Below are positions 31,601 through 43,092 of a stretch of DNA of 64,000 bases, in pieces (position 1 is the first letter of the stretch; each line of letters begins with the position of its first letter). The notes beneath the pieces were generated by a model that was not told the origin of the DNA, did not search any database, and was given only the letters and a program-made list of their open reading frames with translations. The translations under genes were made by a program, and so were the position numbers. Origin of the DNA: Filosporella fistucella (Eukaryota; Ascomycota; Leotiomycetes; Helotiales); NCBI GenBank assembly GCA_030077755.1, contig JAQJZZ010000020.1, positions 930,001 through 994,000 on the forward strand. Reading direction: 5' to 3'.

Positions 31601-33460
31601 ATGGAACCTATTACGGAGGAACAAGAATGGACTCTTCGGCGGTGGGCTTCGACCATAGGTAAAAGACCACGGAAGAAGGACAAAGCCTTTCTGCAGTATG
31701 AGAAAGGTCTCAGTGGAGCTCAAATTGACTCGTGGTGGGGAAAAACAGATCTTATAAGCAGTAGGTCGTCGTTTCCTTTTCGGTTTGAGTTGTATACTGA
31801 GGTATAACCAAAGGCAAAGCTTCCGATTCAACACCAGGCCAAGCCATCAACACAATCAGATCAGACAATTCGTTTGAATTGGAAGCTTCATCAAGAAACT
31901 TCAGCGGTGGCTCTGATCAGCCAACGTTGATTGGCGATCTATCGTTCGAGCTTTTCGACAATAGTTCCTGGTTCACCCTGGACTATTCTACAGGTTCTAC
32001 GCAGAATTGGTCACCCATTGGTCACCCTGAAAACACACCATCAAATGGCCCTTCATCAATGATAGATGTGCAACAAAATGAAGATACTTGGCGGTCTTCT
32101 TTGGGAAGTCAAGATAGCCGTCGTCCATTAGTACCATCAATTATGGATTTTTCATTTCCTCTCTTGAGCCCACCTTCAACAAATCGATCGGGATACTCTG
32201 GTTCAGATCGCTCCTCCTATGGCTCATCATTATGGACAGCAAACAGCACATCGACGGCCTTCTCGTACCGAGATCAATATACAGAAGGGTCACAAGATGG
32301 CCAGTCTGTATTTAGATTCGAAAGAGATGGCACCATTGATCCGACAAAGCTGGCAATGATTCCCGAGGATGGGAAGAAAGGAAATCCCACCCTCAATCAA
32401 ACCATGGGTACGAGCAACTCCCAAGATGCTCAAGCAACATTTCACTCGAAGACTATCTCACCGCCACAAAACAGACCACTCCAGTCTCAAGATCCCAATC
32501 AACAAATACCAAAGGATGGCATCCACTTGTACAGATGCACTGCATGTGACAAGTGTTTTAATAGGAAAGGTGACTGGAAACGACATGAGGAATCTCATGA
32601 TCCTCAGAAGCTTTGGACATGCATGCCTGAAGGCCCCTTTCTTAGCACTGCCTCTGGATGGGCTTGCGTATTCTGTGACGAGACCTTTGGGCGTCGGGAT
32701 CGGGATGAGCTATGCACGCATCTTAAACATTCACATAACTTTTCACAATGCATTCACAAAAAGCCAACATTTACCAGAAAAGACAAGCTCAAGCAACATT
32801 TACAAAAAGTACACGCTTTATCTGACCGATCCATTATGTGGGAAACTTGGAACCAGGCTACAAGGAAGAAATTTGCTTGGGGATGCGGTTATTGTGGCTC
32901 TTGCCTATTTACGTGGGAAGGTATGTTACAATGACCGCTTAGACTTCTATCAAATTCAAGAATTGGATCTAACAACTACCTCAGGAAGAATGATACATGT
33001 CGCTGAGCACTACGAGAAGCCATCTTCTCTACCCCTCAGCTGGTCTCTATCGATGGTTGTGAAAGGACTCCTGAAGCAATTCAAATATCCTGACTTCAGG
33101 ATTTCAGAGGCCTGGAAAGAGATCATAGAGAATTCTCCGACCCGAGATCATTTCCTCGAGTGGGATGACAGTACTGCAATTGCTCTGAAGCATAAATTAG
33201 AATTTCATGACGGTCTGGCAAGAATGATCGCCAAGCAAGCGCAACGACTAGCATTGAACAGCAATCCAGGCTTACAAGCTATGAACTGGATGCCATCCGA
33301 CTCTAGAGTCTCCACACTGCTCTCACCTATGAGATTAGAAATTATCTCTGACAAATGGGAAAATTCAGAGACTGGAGCACATCAGACATCACCACAATTA
33401 TCAACCTCAAACGTACCCACAACAGCGGTCCAAATCCACAATGGAGACAATTATATTTAA
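31601..33460 (+). CDS. C2H2 zinc finger transcription factor
   Basis: Exons 31601-31760, 31820-32920 and 32985-33460 give 578 residues. The N-terminus (MEPITEEQEWTLRRWASTIGKRPRKK) is basic, followed by a long Ser/Thr/Asn/Gln-rich region without predicted structure, typical of fungal activators. A classical finger lies at about 293-313 (CTACDKCFNRKGDWKRHEESH). Further finger-like units follow: CVFCDETF...HLKHSH (about 336-359), an incomplete unit around CIHKKPTFTRKDKLKQHLQKVH, and CGYCGSCLFTWEGRMIHVAEH. The last is assembled only when the 64-nt intron is removed, which supports the splice. The C-terminal 140 residues have no recognised domain. Presumably nuclear and DNA-binding; target genes unknown. 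Its stop codon lies 6 bp from that of the convergent MFS gene. Confidence 0.8.
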
Positions 33461-33466
33461 TTATAT

Positions 33467-35484
33467 TCACGACTTCAACTTCGCATCCATCACAATACGC
33501 CATTTCGGTCCATACTTCTTCATGGCCCAGATGACATAGAAGGCATTGATCCAACAGACGCCGCCAAGAATTGTAAACAAGATTCCGTTCCCAATGCCAT
33601 CGATAATTGGATGGGCGACTATTCCACCCACAGTACTGAAGACGTTCCTCACAAAATTGTTGATGGCAACTCCTGTCGAACTCCGATTTGGGAGGAATTC
33701 AGTCAACATTGTTGTTGCGACTCCAAATATCAACATGCTACCGACCCCAAAGAAAAAGTTTGCAATCATAGGAACAGCCACATGGATGCCCTTTTCCACA
33801 GTCCATCCATAACATACCAACCCACCTACGAGCAAGACAGATCCCAGCCATGCATTTTCGCGCATCCGATCTTCCGGCTGCAACTTCAACTTCCCATTTT
33901 CATCGTACCTATTAGCAGCTCTTGCTTCTCGGTGCATGATATAATCTGCCCAGTTGCCCCCTTTCCAAGATGCTAGGAGATAGCCGACGGAGCTGGGAAT
34001 ATAGAGAAGACCGACGATGCTATCCGAAAAACCGTAGCCTTCTGGCTTGGCCTTGGCGAATGTTTCTGAAATAGAGATGTTGAGAACATATAAACAACCG
34101 AAGGTGATGCTGGCCACTGACACAGTGGTCATGACAGCTGGGTAGCGGAGGTACAGTAAGACAGCCAGTGGATCGATGAAACAGCGTTTGAAGACTATGG
34201 CAACCCTCTTGGTTTTGATTTGGATGGATTGACGAGTCGGTACCCTGCTTAATGCTGTCCCGTTGCGACCCTTGTTGTCCACGGATTGGAGAGGAGGAGT
34301 AGAGCGTTTGCGAGCGCGGGTTTCAGGGAGAAACACAATTAATGTAATGAATAATATACCACAATATATGACCAGAAACCACTGCGTTGATCTCCAACCC
34401 CATCTCTGTGTCAAAACTCCGCCGATGATTGGACCTAGACCTGGGCCGCCTAGAGGGCCGAAGTAGAATCTTGACATGGCTTTTCCTCGCTCTTTGGGTT
34501 CAAAGAGATCAGCTATGGTTCCTGCTCCAACAACCTATGTCATTTATTAGTATATGAATCCTTTCTCGCATAAAAATGCCGTGAATTCACACAGGACTCT
34601 TTTTTGATCTCCGGTGACTCGAGGGTCCAAATAACATACCTGCACACTGGCTGATGATGCGCCGACAAGTACACGCATGATAATCAACATAGTCATGGAT
34701 GTACTTAGTGCTGCAGCGGTATTGGAGAGAATTGCTAGACCGAATGAAATGAGGTAGATTGTGCGTCTGCCGTAGAGTTCTGAAAACAAGGACCACCAGA
34801 GAGGGCAAACACTCATGGAGGCCATGTCTATATGGTAGCATCAGGTTAGTCACATACTCGGAACTTTTTGAGAATTGATAATTGAGATGTTGCGGGAGCC
34901 AGCGAATGATTGGGAGAATGGCAAAGATCCCAGAGACAACTAGATATTCAACACTTACAGAGAGCCACAGACATGTTTGCAATAGTTGGCGTTACATCAA
35001 AATCAAGCTTGATATTCTTAAGAGCAGCTTTTAAAGGTTTGTTAGTACGAGCCCCTCTATATCATCGCTAAGAAATGAGATTGTACTCACGCATAAGAAT
35101 TGCACTACCCATTGGTGCAGCCATTCCGGCAAAAGCTACTATAAACGTAATGAACCATTTCGTCCTATTGCTATACTGATACGGATCTTCAATCTCAGCA
35201 ACGACGGTCAGCCGCGTAAAGAGTCCCCGGCGCTCCGCTCTTGGGACGATGACAGGATTTCGCGTATATGTCGATGATGCTCTCGATGGCTGGGCCTGCT
35301 CTATATCTCTTTCTAGATCTTCTGGTACAACTTCGATGGCGTCGGTAGACAAGGATTGTATCGATTCCAAGTCAGACTTGGCATCTGTAGATTTCTCTTC
35401 TAGATCATCAATGCTGACTGCTGAGATACCGTGATTTTCATGAGGCTCGTCGGGGTTCCGAGGTGTGGTTGTCGAGCGGGACAT
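33467..35484 (-). CDS. MFS drug:H+ antiporter (DHA1-type) transporter
   Basis: Exons 35484-35091, 35027-34959, 34827-34640 and 34534-33467 give 572 residues. The start is the ATG at 35484; a GTG immediately upstream is not used in fungi. About 130 N-terminal residues are acidic and cytosolic, then hydrophobic segments begin at TKWFITFIVAFAGMAAPMGSAILMPAL. MFS signatures include LWWSLFSELYGRRTIYLISF (loop 2-3 signature), RVLVGASSASVQVVGAGTIADLFEPKERGKAMSRF and GPLGGPGLGPIIGGVL. The lengths and motifs fit the 12-segment DHA1 family that exports drugs, polyamines or small metabolites (QDR/TPO/DTR1 relatives). Substrate cannot be read from sequence. Intron sizes of 63, 131 and 105 nt are above the local norm. 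It is convergent with the C2H2 factor and its promoter side faces the OTU gene. Confidence 0.87.
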
Positions 35485-36498
35485 CACCGTGACTGGGAGG
35501 TAGGAAGAGCGAAGTCGGGATATCTGATAGTGGGGGAGATTGAAAACGAGAAGGCATACAATACAGTTGGGGCAGTAATGTCAAGCAAGAAGGACTGCGT
35601 ATAACAAATTCAACTATAGGTTACTTGCTATGAGACTAGCTATTCCTCGAGAAGAATTGGAGATGCGACGCATAGGACGATGTAGCAGTGAATAATGTAT
35701 AATGAAGAAGATCCAATTGTTTCGTGAATTTCGTCACTTCACCACTTATGGCTTCAGAGCGGGAGACAAGCATTGTACTAATAGGATCCAGAGATGGCAG
35801 ACGGACCAGGGACTACTCTGATCAGACATCGAATCCCGTTCTTGACCGCCTGATTTGCAGTAGTATGCACTTCATGATCGGTTCAAATTCTCCTGAAGAA
35901 TCCAATTAAGGGCTCTGTTTCAGTAGGTAGGCGACGGGGTTCCCCCATTTTCCCTTGTGCTTTGAGCAGCAGCGGGAATAAGAAGTTGGCCGTCAATGTT
36001 GTCGGCATCTCGGCACAACGGTCGTGATGGGGTGTGCAGCCAGCCCAGCGTGGTGTATGAGCATTTTCAAGTGAGATTGGGTAGTTGACCGCATCGAAAG
36101 AGCTTGGTTATTGGTTATCGTTTTGAATATTGCATTGAGCGAGCTGGAAAAGCCCCATCGAATGCATGATGTGGAGGTCATGAGCAATGCTTGGGGTTCT
36201 GATTTTGTCTGGTTTCGATGTTCCAAATCGAGACTCGATGCGGAGCGAGCCGCCACTGTTTGATCGTTGAGCAAACACTAAAAAATAATTGGCATTCGAG
36301 CTGAGTTGTTCCTGGAATTCTGCACCTCCACAAACGTGAGGGTAAGAGCTTACAACACGCAAGTACATCTTTAAAACTCACAGTGGTGCAGCATAACACA
36401 TGCCGAAAAATTCATAGAAGTTTCTGGTGTTTCTATTTGATAGATAAGCCAGCACAAACCTCAAGCAACCCCGCCATTACCCCACCATACAAGGCAGA
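35485..36498. promoter_or_regulatory. divergent promoter region, MFS transporter / OTU protease
   Basis: 1014 bp between two divergent starts. No supported gene; the short ORFs on both strands lack domains. Promoters of both genes must be here. Confidence 0.5.
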
Positions 36499-37410
36499 AT
36501 GGAGTCCCTCGAGGAGATGCAAAGCCGGCACCGAAAAGAGCAGAAGGATTTACAAGGCAGAATAATACAGAAGAAAAAGGGGGCCACAAAGAAAACGCGG
36601 AAAGGCGTTAATGACGAATGCGAGAAACTCGAACGGGACTTAAAGGAGCGGCAAGCACAAGAAAAGTCTGCATTAGAGGGAGAACCTATAGGAGGGGATA
36701 TTCCAGATATTGAAGAGTCTGAAGATGGAGAGTCAGTAGATTTGAATGGAGTCAATGGAGTTGCAGAGAATCTGGCAAAGACGACAATTTCGGAACTCAC
36801 TATCTCAGAGGATGGAGATAATCAGCCTAAGAAACGTAATCGTGCGAAAGAACGTCTCGCTCGTCGTGCTGCAGAACAACAAGCCGCAGTCGAAGAAGCC
36901 AAGAAGGAGGCAGCGAATCAACCGGACAAAAAAGAAGTCGAGCGTAAAAAGATACATGCACAAGTCTCGGCTCACGGGTTGGTGGAGAAGTCTATTCGCC
37001 CTGATGGACACTGTCTATATTCTGCAATCGCAGATCAGCTATCACAGGTTGGAATTCCAATAGGTGCGGAATCAGATGCTGAATTGAAGGAAGGAGAGAG
37101 GTATAAGGCTGTCAGGAAGGCTGCAGCAAGATATATCGAAGGGCATCCAGATGATTTTGTGGCTTGGCTGGATGAGCCTCTGGTGCAGTATGTTTCTAAT
37201 ATCAGAGATACTGCAGAATGGGGAGGACATATAGAACTAATGGCTTTGGCTAAGACATACAACGTGGTCATTTCAGTGTTACAAGATGGCGAGAAGCAAG
37301 ACATTGAGCCTGGACTGGAGGGCAAGGAACCGGAGAGGATTTGGTTGGCTTACTACCGCCATGGTTTTGGTCTCGGGGAGCACTACAATTCGCTGCGGAG
37401 AAAACCCTGA
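36499..37410 (+). CDS. OTU-family deubiquitinase (OTUD6/yeast Otu2 type)
   Basis: Single-exon gene of 303 residues. Residues 1-150 are a highly charged coiled coil (MESLEEMQSRHRKEQKDLQ..., KKRNRAKERLARRAAEQQ), and 155-303 form the OTU cysteine protease domain. The catalytic motif RPDGHCLYSAIADQL places Asp 169 and nucleophile Cys 172; the catalytic His is 295 in LGEHYNSL. The WGGHIELMALA block is also conserved. Length and N-terminal coiled coil match OTUD6B/Otu2, which removes ubiquitin and is linked to ribosome and translation control in yeast and animals; that link is by family only. The stop is 23 bp from the stop of the convergent methyltransferase gene. Confidence 0.92.
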   Translation: MESLEEMQSRHRKEQKDLQGRIIQKKKGATKKTRKGVNDECEKLERDLKERQAQEKSALEGEPIGGDIPDIEESEDGESVDLNGVNGVAENLAKTTISELTISEDGDNQPKKRNRAKERLARRAAEQQAAVEEAKKEAANQPDKKEVERKKIHAQVSAHGLVEKSIRPDGHCLYSAIADQLSQVGIPIGAESDAELKEGERYKAVRKAAARYIEGHPDDFVAWLDEPLVQYVSNIRDTAEWGGHIELMALAKTYNVVISVLQDGEKQDIEPGLEGKEPERIWLAYYRHGFGLGEHYNSLRRKP

Positions 37411-37433
37411 GTTCATCAAGATAATTGTTTTGG

Positions 37434-38316
37434 TTACTTAGGATGACTCCAGACGCTGACCCAGTCTGTCACTTTACCATCTGCACTATACCCAATTTCA
37501 TGCGTTCTCCTGGGTTGAAAATGGGCAATTCTCTGCAAGCCATTTTTGCTCGATTCTCCAAGTTTCGACTCCAAGAGGCCTTCGTCGCCCTCGCCGTATG
37601 GTAGCTCATCTCCTGGTCTTGATAGGTGTGCCAGATAGACCTTTGGTGGAAGAGCCCATGGCGGTCCGCCTGTAGAAGGAGGCTTGTATGTTGGAAACTC
37701 GACACAGACGACTCTCCCCTCGGGAGCAAGCAACTCCACAAAGCGTTTCGACCATGCTGGTCTCATTACAGGCGGAAGAGCAGATAAGAACTGCTTTCTT
37801 AGCATAGCTAGATTATGGCGAGGTGTCACATACCGTATAATCATAAATCAAATCAAACTTTGGTTCTCCTTCCACCTCTTTCAAAAACTCGTCCTCAAAA
37901 AAGTCTCCACTTAACCATTTCACCTCTCCTTTTTCAGCCCCTTCTCTAACAGCATAATGATCCTTCCCATCCAACTCTTTCTCCAATTTTCTTGCCTGCT
38001 CTAAAGCATTACTGGAATACTCCAATCCGTAGGCGTCATAGCCAAATGCAGCTAGGAGCAATACATCATATCCTTTCCCACACCCTGGCACCAACGCCTT
38101 CTTTCTCTTCCCTGATTCAGATACCTGAGAGGGAAGGATATCTTTCCGTTCTGTCAGGAGATCTTCTAATGCGGGATTTGGGAATCCTTTGTCCCAGGGT
38201 AAGAACCCTTCAGCCCAGAGCTCATCCCATTTTTGAGCGTGCTGGGTCGTTCCTTGTGCTTGAGAGAAGTGAGAGAGGAGACGAGCTCGAGCGTCGGTGG
38301 GTTGATCTTGGGCCAT
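37434..38316 (-). CDS. thiol/thiocyanate methyltransferase (TPMT superfamily)
   Basis: Exons 38316-37834 and 37790-37434 give 279 residues, with an intron of 43 nt that joins IYDYT to FLSALPP, a conserved run in this family. The SAM-binding motif I is ALVPGCGKGYD (about 74-84), preceded by KWDELWAEGFLPWDKG, the usual N-terminal signature. Family members transfer methyl groups from SAM to thiols, thiocyanate or halides and are thought to serve detoxification. An in-frame ATG at 38487 would add 57 residues that are Arg/Ser/Pro-rich with almost no acid and resemble a mitochondrial presequence. I prefer the shorter start because it begins where family similarity begins. Convergent with the OTU gene; divergent from the SDR gene. 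Confidence 0.87.
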
Positions 38317-38761
38317 TGTGGTCAACGATTCGCGAGGGACTTTCAATATTGTCTTAATGTCGGATTCAGGTGGACATGTATAAGTAGTATTGAAACGGCT
38401 GGGTGAGCTGAGGGGTAGGATGTGTGATCGAGATCTCAAGATATGATATGGCGGTGACTGGAGTGGAATTTTGGTCCGTAAAATCATCAAGTTGCAGACT
38501 GTGCCTGCTTGTATAGAATAATCATGCCTCCAACCTAATTCTCGACTCGATGAGGTGCATGAGGTGAGACCTCGACATCAGCTGGAGAGCAAACATGACA
38601 AACACAGCTTCTATCATGCCTCGGCACCTCGATAGCGAAGCTTGATTTATAACAACCGGATCCCGAGTAAGATAGGAATCTTAAAACCCATTCCCTTTCG
38701 TTACCATTTTTTCACAGCTTCCATTGTATAAAATTATCTCATTCTCTCCAATATTTGCAAT
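38317..38761. promoter_or_regulatory. divergent promoter region, methyltransferase / SDR
   Basis: 445 bp between head-to-head start codons; contains an alternative upstream ATG (38487, minus) for the methyltransferase. No other feature seen. Confidence 0.5.
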
Positions 38762-39646
38762 ATGGATGCTGCAAGTCTTTTTAATGTCAAGGTATGCCAG
38801 GTCTGAAAAATGAGAAGAAGCAGTGCTGATATCATCATAGGACAAGGTTGTCCTGGTCACCGGAGGAGCAAAGGGTATCGGACGGATGATATCAGAAGGT
38901 TTCGTTGCGAATGGAGCAAAAGTTTATATATCCTCCCGCGATGCTAAAGCCTGCGAACAAGCTTGCAAAGAATTGAATGCTCTCGGTACGTAAACCCACT
39001 TCTCCATACACCCTGTGTCTAACATTGCTCAGGCAAGGGCAGTGCCCACTCCATACCCGCGGATTTCTACAAATTGGAGGATTGCAAGCGAATGGTTGAC
39101 GAACTGAAGAGACGAGAGTCGAAATTACATGTCCTAGTCAACAATTCTGGCTCGAATTGGGGTGCGCCTTACGATGAGTTTCCGGATAGTGCATGGACGA
39201 GAGTTCTCACCTTGAATCTCACTCGGGTATTCACCATCACGCAAGCCGTTACCCCTCTGCTCGAAGCAGCATCTACGCCTGAGGATCCTTCTCGAATCAT
39301 TAATATTGGCTCTGTAGATGGTCTCCGAGTCCCATCTCTTGAAACGTTCTCATACTCTGCCTCGAAAGCAGGATTGCATCAGCTCTCTAGAGTATTAGCG
39401 AACCACCTGGGTAAGAGGAATATTACGAGCAATGTACTGGCTTGTGGGCCTTTCGAGAGTAAGATGATGGCTGCTACGCTGAAGACTTTTGGAGAGGAGA
39501 TCAAAAGTGGTATACCATTAGGACGTATCGGTAGTCCGCAAGATGTTGCCGGTGCTTGTCTATTTTTGAGTGGAAGAGGTGGGAGTTATGTCAATGGTGC
39601 TATCATTGCCCTGGATGGTGGAAGTCTTGTGGGAAGTAAGTTGTAG
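38762..39646 (+). CDS. classical short-chain dehydrogenase/reductase
   Basis: Exons 38762-38791, 38841-38985 and 39033-39646 give 262 residues, the normal size of a classical SDR. Motifs are the NAD(P)-binding TGGAKGIG (17-24), the NNSG core element, INIGSVDG with the catalytic Ser, YSASKAG with the Tyr/Lys pair (about 165-169), and ACGPFESKMM after strand 6. The C-terminus SYVNGAIIALDGG is standard for the FabG-like/RhlG-like subgroup. Arg in the region after strand 2 (SSRDAKAC) suggests NADPH preference. Substrate is unknown; fungal relatives are often annotated as rhamnolipid-type 3-oxoacyl reductases without proof. Introns are 49 and 47 nt. The start is a ten-codon first exon, common in this family. 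Confidence 0.92.
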
Positions 39647-39998
39647 GATAAAATTCAAAGCAAAATTTCAAAAATGGAAATAGAAATGGATGTACTGTAC
39701 ATGTTTGTGTTTGTAAAGTGATCTCAGATCATGGCGCGGCTCTAACGATAGAGACTGTCATGTTTCCTCTTCAATCATGGGACAACCAGCAATCACTTAT
39801 ATCAAGGGGAATCTTGGTCAAAAGGAATACTGTAAACTGCTAGCCAGTGATGAGTGAACAGTAGCATTGTTCCATGCATTTTCATTTCTCCGTATTATGA
39901 TTTACTGGTGTGAGATCATGAGAGAATCGGAATTATTTCTATTAGAAAATATAACGCTCCAAACATGAGTATATACAAGTCTCATCTTCTCCTTCCCT
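39647..39998. other. convergent 3' region, SDR / secreted protein
   Basis: 352 bp between facing stop codons; expected to hold both 3' UTRs. Nothing else seen. Confidence 0.5.
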
Positions 39999-41075
39999 TC
40001 ATCCATTAATGACTCCAATAGGAGAAGGAGCAATAACAAAGTTATCCCACAACCAATCCGCGTATGCCCACTGAATGCTGTACCACCGAATGGTGATTGC
40101 CTCATTCGCAGACCCAGCAACAAACACACTACTGAATTGTTTCCATCCTGCAAATCCAAATATCTGCCCATCATCGTTACTAGCAATAGTAGTACTTCCC
40201 ACCGTCACCTTCCAGTAGTTTCCACCTCCGCCGTTCATCTGCGCGCTGAATGCTACGTTATATGCTTGGCCGGGAATGGTAGTGAGAGTTTGGGAGACTG
40301 AACCGCCGGCTTTGGACATCTGGGCATAGAAGTTGGAGTTTGTATAAAGAGAGTGTCTGTCTGGGAGATTGACTACATCGCCGCCGAATTCAGAGGTATG
40401 AACCCATGGGGCGATGGTGGAGCAGCTGAAATCACCGTTCGTAACGATGTTTGAGGATGTTGGGGCACCGCAAACAGGGGCAACTGTAGGAACTGCTGGG
40501 ATAGCCGTGGTAGTGGAGGTGCTTGTTGCATCGACTGTAGAGACCTGGGAGAATTAGAATATGAAGCACAAAGGTATGATAAAACCCTTACTATGGTTGC
40601 TGTGGTGGTGCTAGCAGTGTATGTATAGCCCAAAACAGTAGAAGCTGGAGCGCCAATACAAGAACAGGCAGATGTGACTCTAGACGCAGCGTATGTGGTT
40701 CCGCCAGCTGTATAACAGTTGGGTGGTGCCATAGCTGAGCGTTTGACAGGGTCTTGTCCACCAACAGTTACAACCTGCGTGCTAGCCACAACGGTCGTGA
40801 CGAGAGTGACGGATCTACATGTTGTCAGAAGTTGCGTATAAGTGCAAACAATATCTTCCTTACGCTGAGGCAGTGACAGTTGCAATGGTCTGTGTGAAGG
40901 GTGTTAATCCCGCGCACAACTCACTGGCAGCAGCCATTGACTTGGTGTTGATGAAGCATCGGAGAAGATTATCTTGAACACAAGTGGCTGCATCTCTCTT
41001 GACTGGAAACTGAGGATACGCAAATGCCGAGCCAACAAGCAAAAAGCTGGCAATGAGATTAGAAGAAGACAACAT
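39999..41075 (-). CDS. secreted protein with C-terminal jelly-roll (carbohydrate-binding-like) domain
   Basis: Exons 41075-40864, 40814-40592 and 40544-39999 give 326 residues. A signal peptide (MLSSSNLIASFLLVGSAFA) is followed by YPQFPVKR, ending in a dibasic Kex2-type site. A region rich in Thr, Ala and Val with paired cysteines (CYTAGGTTY, SACSCIGAP) follows, then a Ser/Thr stretch, then a domain starting NIVTNGDFS and running to DWLWDNFVIAPSP. The NGDF...W start and aromatic-rich strands resemble the beta-sandwich domains seen in CBM4/9/22-like and related extracellular fungal proteins. No catalytic motif is seen. Likely an extracellular or wall-associated protein; ligand unknown. Introns 49 and 47 nt. 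Confidence 0.8.
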
Positions 41076-43092
41076 CTTGGAAATGTAAGAATATCTGAAA
41101 AGACTGTGGGTTGAGTTGATGTCCTTTGAGATGAGGATCATTGAGGACTTATAAAGTACTCTTGTCTTTCAACCCACGACTTCACGAACTATCGTGGTCA
41201 TGGATGTTATTTTTAACAATACCCAGCAATTCTGAGCCGCTGCAGGAAAATAATTGAGAATTTCAGATTAGATCGTCTCAAAGCATCTAGAGCCACATTC
41301 CATGAGGGAGTTTGCACCCGCATTTCATCGGCCTGGCCGCATAGAGCCGACTTCAGCTCCTCATCAACAGTTTCATATGCGAATTGGAGCGACTGACCGG
41401 TCTGCTTTGACAAAAGTACGCGGGAGAGGCGATGTGCCACTTGCGGCTGGCTGGAGACGTCCTGTCACAGACGGTGCTCACGTCTAGTGCTATTGTATAC
41501 CTACCGTGCACAATTTCTTTGGGATTCACAGCTTGATCCCGGAGAAATTTCAATATCAATATGTCCCGATTTGGAAAGGGGCCACTTCAGACGTTTACCC
41601 CTGCATGCGAAGGCATAGCAAAATCCACTTTAAAACCTTCGATCCTCTCTCGTGCATTTTTGTATTCTTCCTGGTACTTGGCAGAACATAACGTCCGTAT
41701 CATTGTGCGTGTTTTCTGTCCGCTGGCTGTCGCGAAACTCGTTCATTTGGAGAACGTTTTTGTACAATTGCCAATCCTAAGACCACCAAGGACCACTCAG
41801 CCCATCTCACCACAGTGGAACGAGAAGTTTGAAGTCAGCACAATACGATGCTATTCTCATGAGCCGATTTGGCTTTTGAACTTCAAGCATGAACCCATTT
41901 GTACTATCCGAGCCAGAGCGAAATCCGTCTTATACTCTTGAAGGGTTTTCGAATATTTTGAACATATTTTCCGGAAGGTCATACTCAAGATGTTCTTGCC
42001 AGAAGCCATAGAACATTTCATCCCTCAATTACATGCTGATTTCATTGGCTGTCATCTTGCCGTAGGCATATGCGTAATTTGAAAACGGCTCGCTGTTGAC
42101 TTTTGGAACTTCGTATATGATTTCCAACGGGTTAGATCTCATGCCACTATGTCCATCTTGATTAGTGTATATACGAAGGGGATTTCTGACTTACAGTTTC
42201 ATGGAGCTATGACACGAAATATATGGATTAACGATCAGGAAAGAAGACAATATGCTTTGGAGATGAGGCAGGTAGACTGAAGATATTATGGACTACAATA
42301 TTGTTGGATTTGGCCATAGACGATCAGTAAACCTCCACACCATGCTCTAGTATTTTCTCATGAACGGTGATATATTCTTTTGAGGACTTTATTCTCGAAT
42401 CTAATTCATTTCGTTTGAACAATGACTTCAGGTGGGTAAGTTAAGGCATGCATCTATCTTGATCCGCTCAGGTTCGGGCCGTTCGGCTACAGCAGGCATC
42501 ATCCGTAGCCTTAATCCTTCCGAATCAGTACGGCTTGTATTGTCATTTCGCCCCCATCGAAATCCCATTTCCTTGCAATCATGGCCCAAGACTATCTATC
42601 ATCTTAAACTTCGTTGATTACGAATCCTGCGCAAATAGTCATTTAGGTAGGAGAATGTGCACGTGATCTGATCTATATTCAAAGAATTGGAACAGCCAAG
42701 CGCTAAATACCGAGCTTGAGCGGATGCGGGGGACAAATAGCTCCACTTGGTACCCCAGCTTGAGAGCTCCTCCAGCCCGGCCGTAATATCCGGGGTAAAT
42801 CCCCAAGCTCATCAGCTCGTCATAAGTTCACGGTCTGCCACTTTTTCTTACTGTCAAGTCAATTGATTCAATTGATCTCTCTCTACCTTTTGTCACTCTT
42901 TCACTGCTTCACACGCCTTTAGTTGTTCACAAGGCCTGCAGGAATAGCTCACTTGGGCTCAGATAATTCTTCCACAACCAACTCACAGAGCCAGCACGCA
43001 GACTATAAAGAGCATTTGAGGAAGTACAGCGAGTCAGAAGTGCGATCTCATACCATACATAACATAGCTAATACATCTTTTAGTATTTCAAA
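41076..43092. promoter_or_regulatory. divergent intergenic region, secreted protein / acyl-CoA synthetase
   Basis: About 2.0 kb between divergent starts. ORFs of 60-126 codons (for example 41561-41941) show no recognisable domain and no splice partners. Promoters for both genes are expected; I see no repeat or mobile element. Confidence 0.45.
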
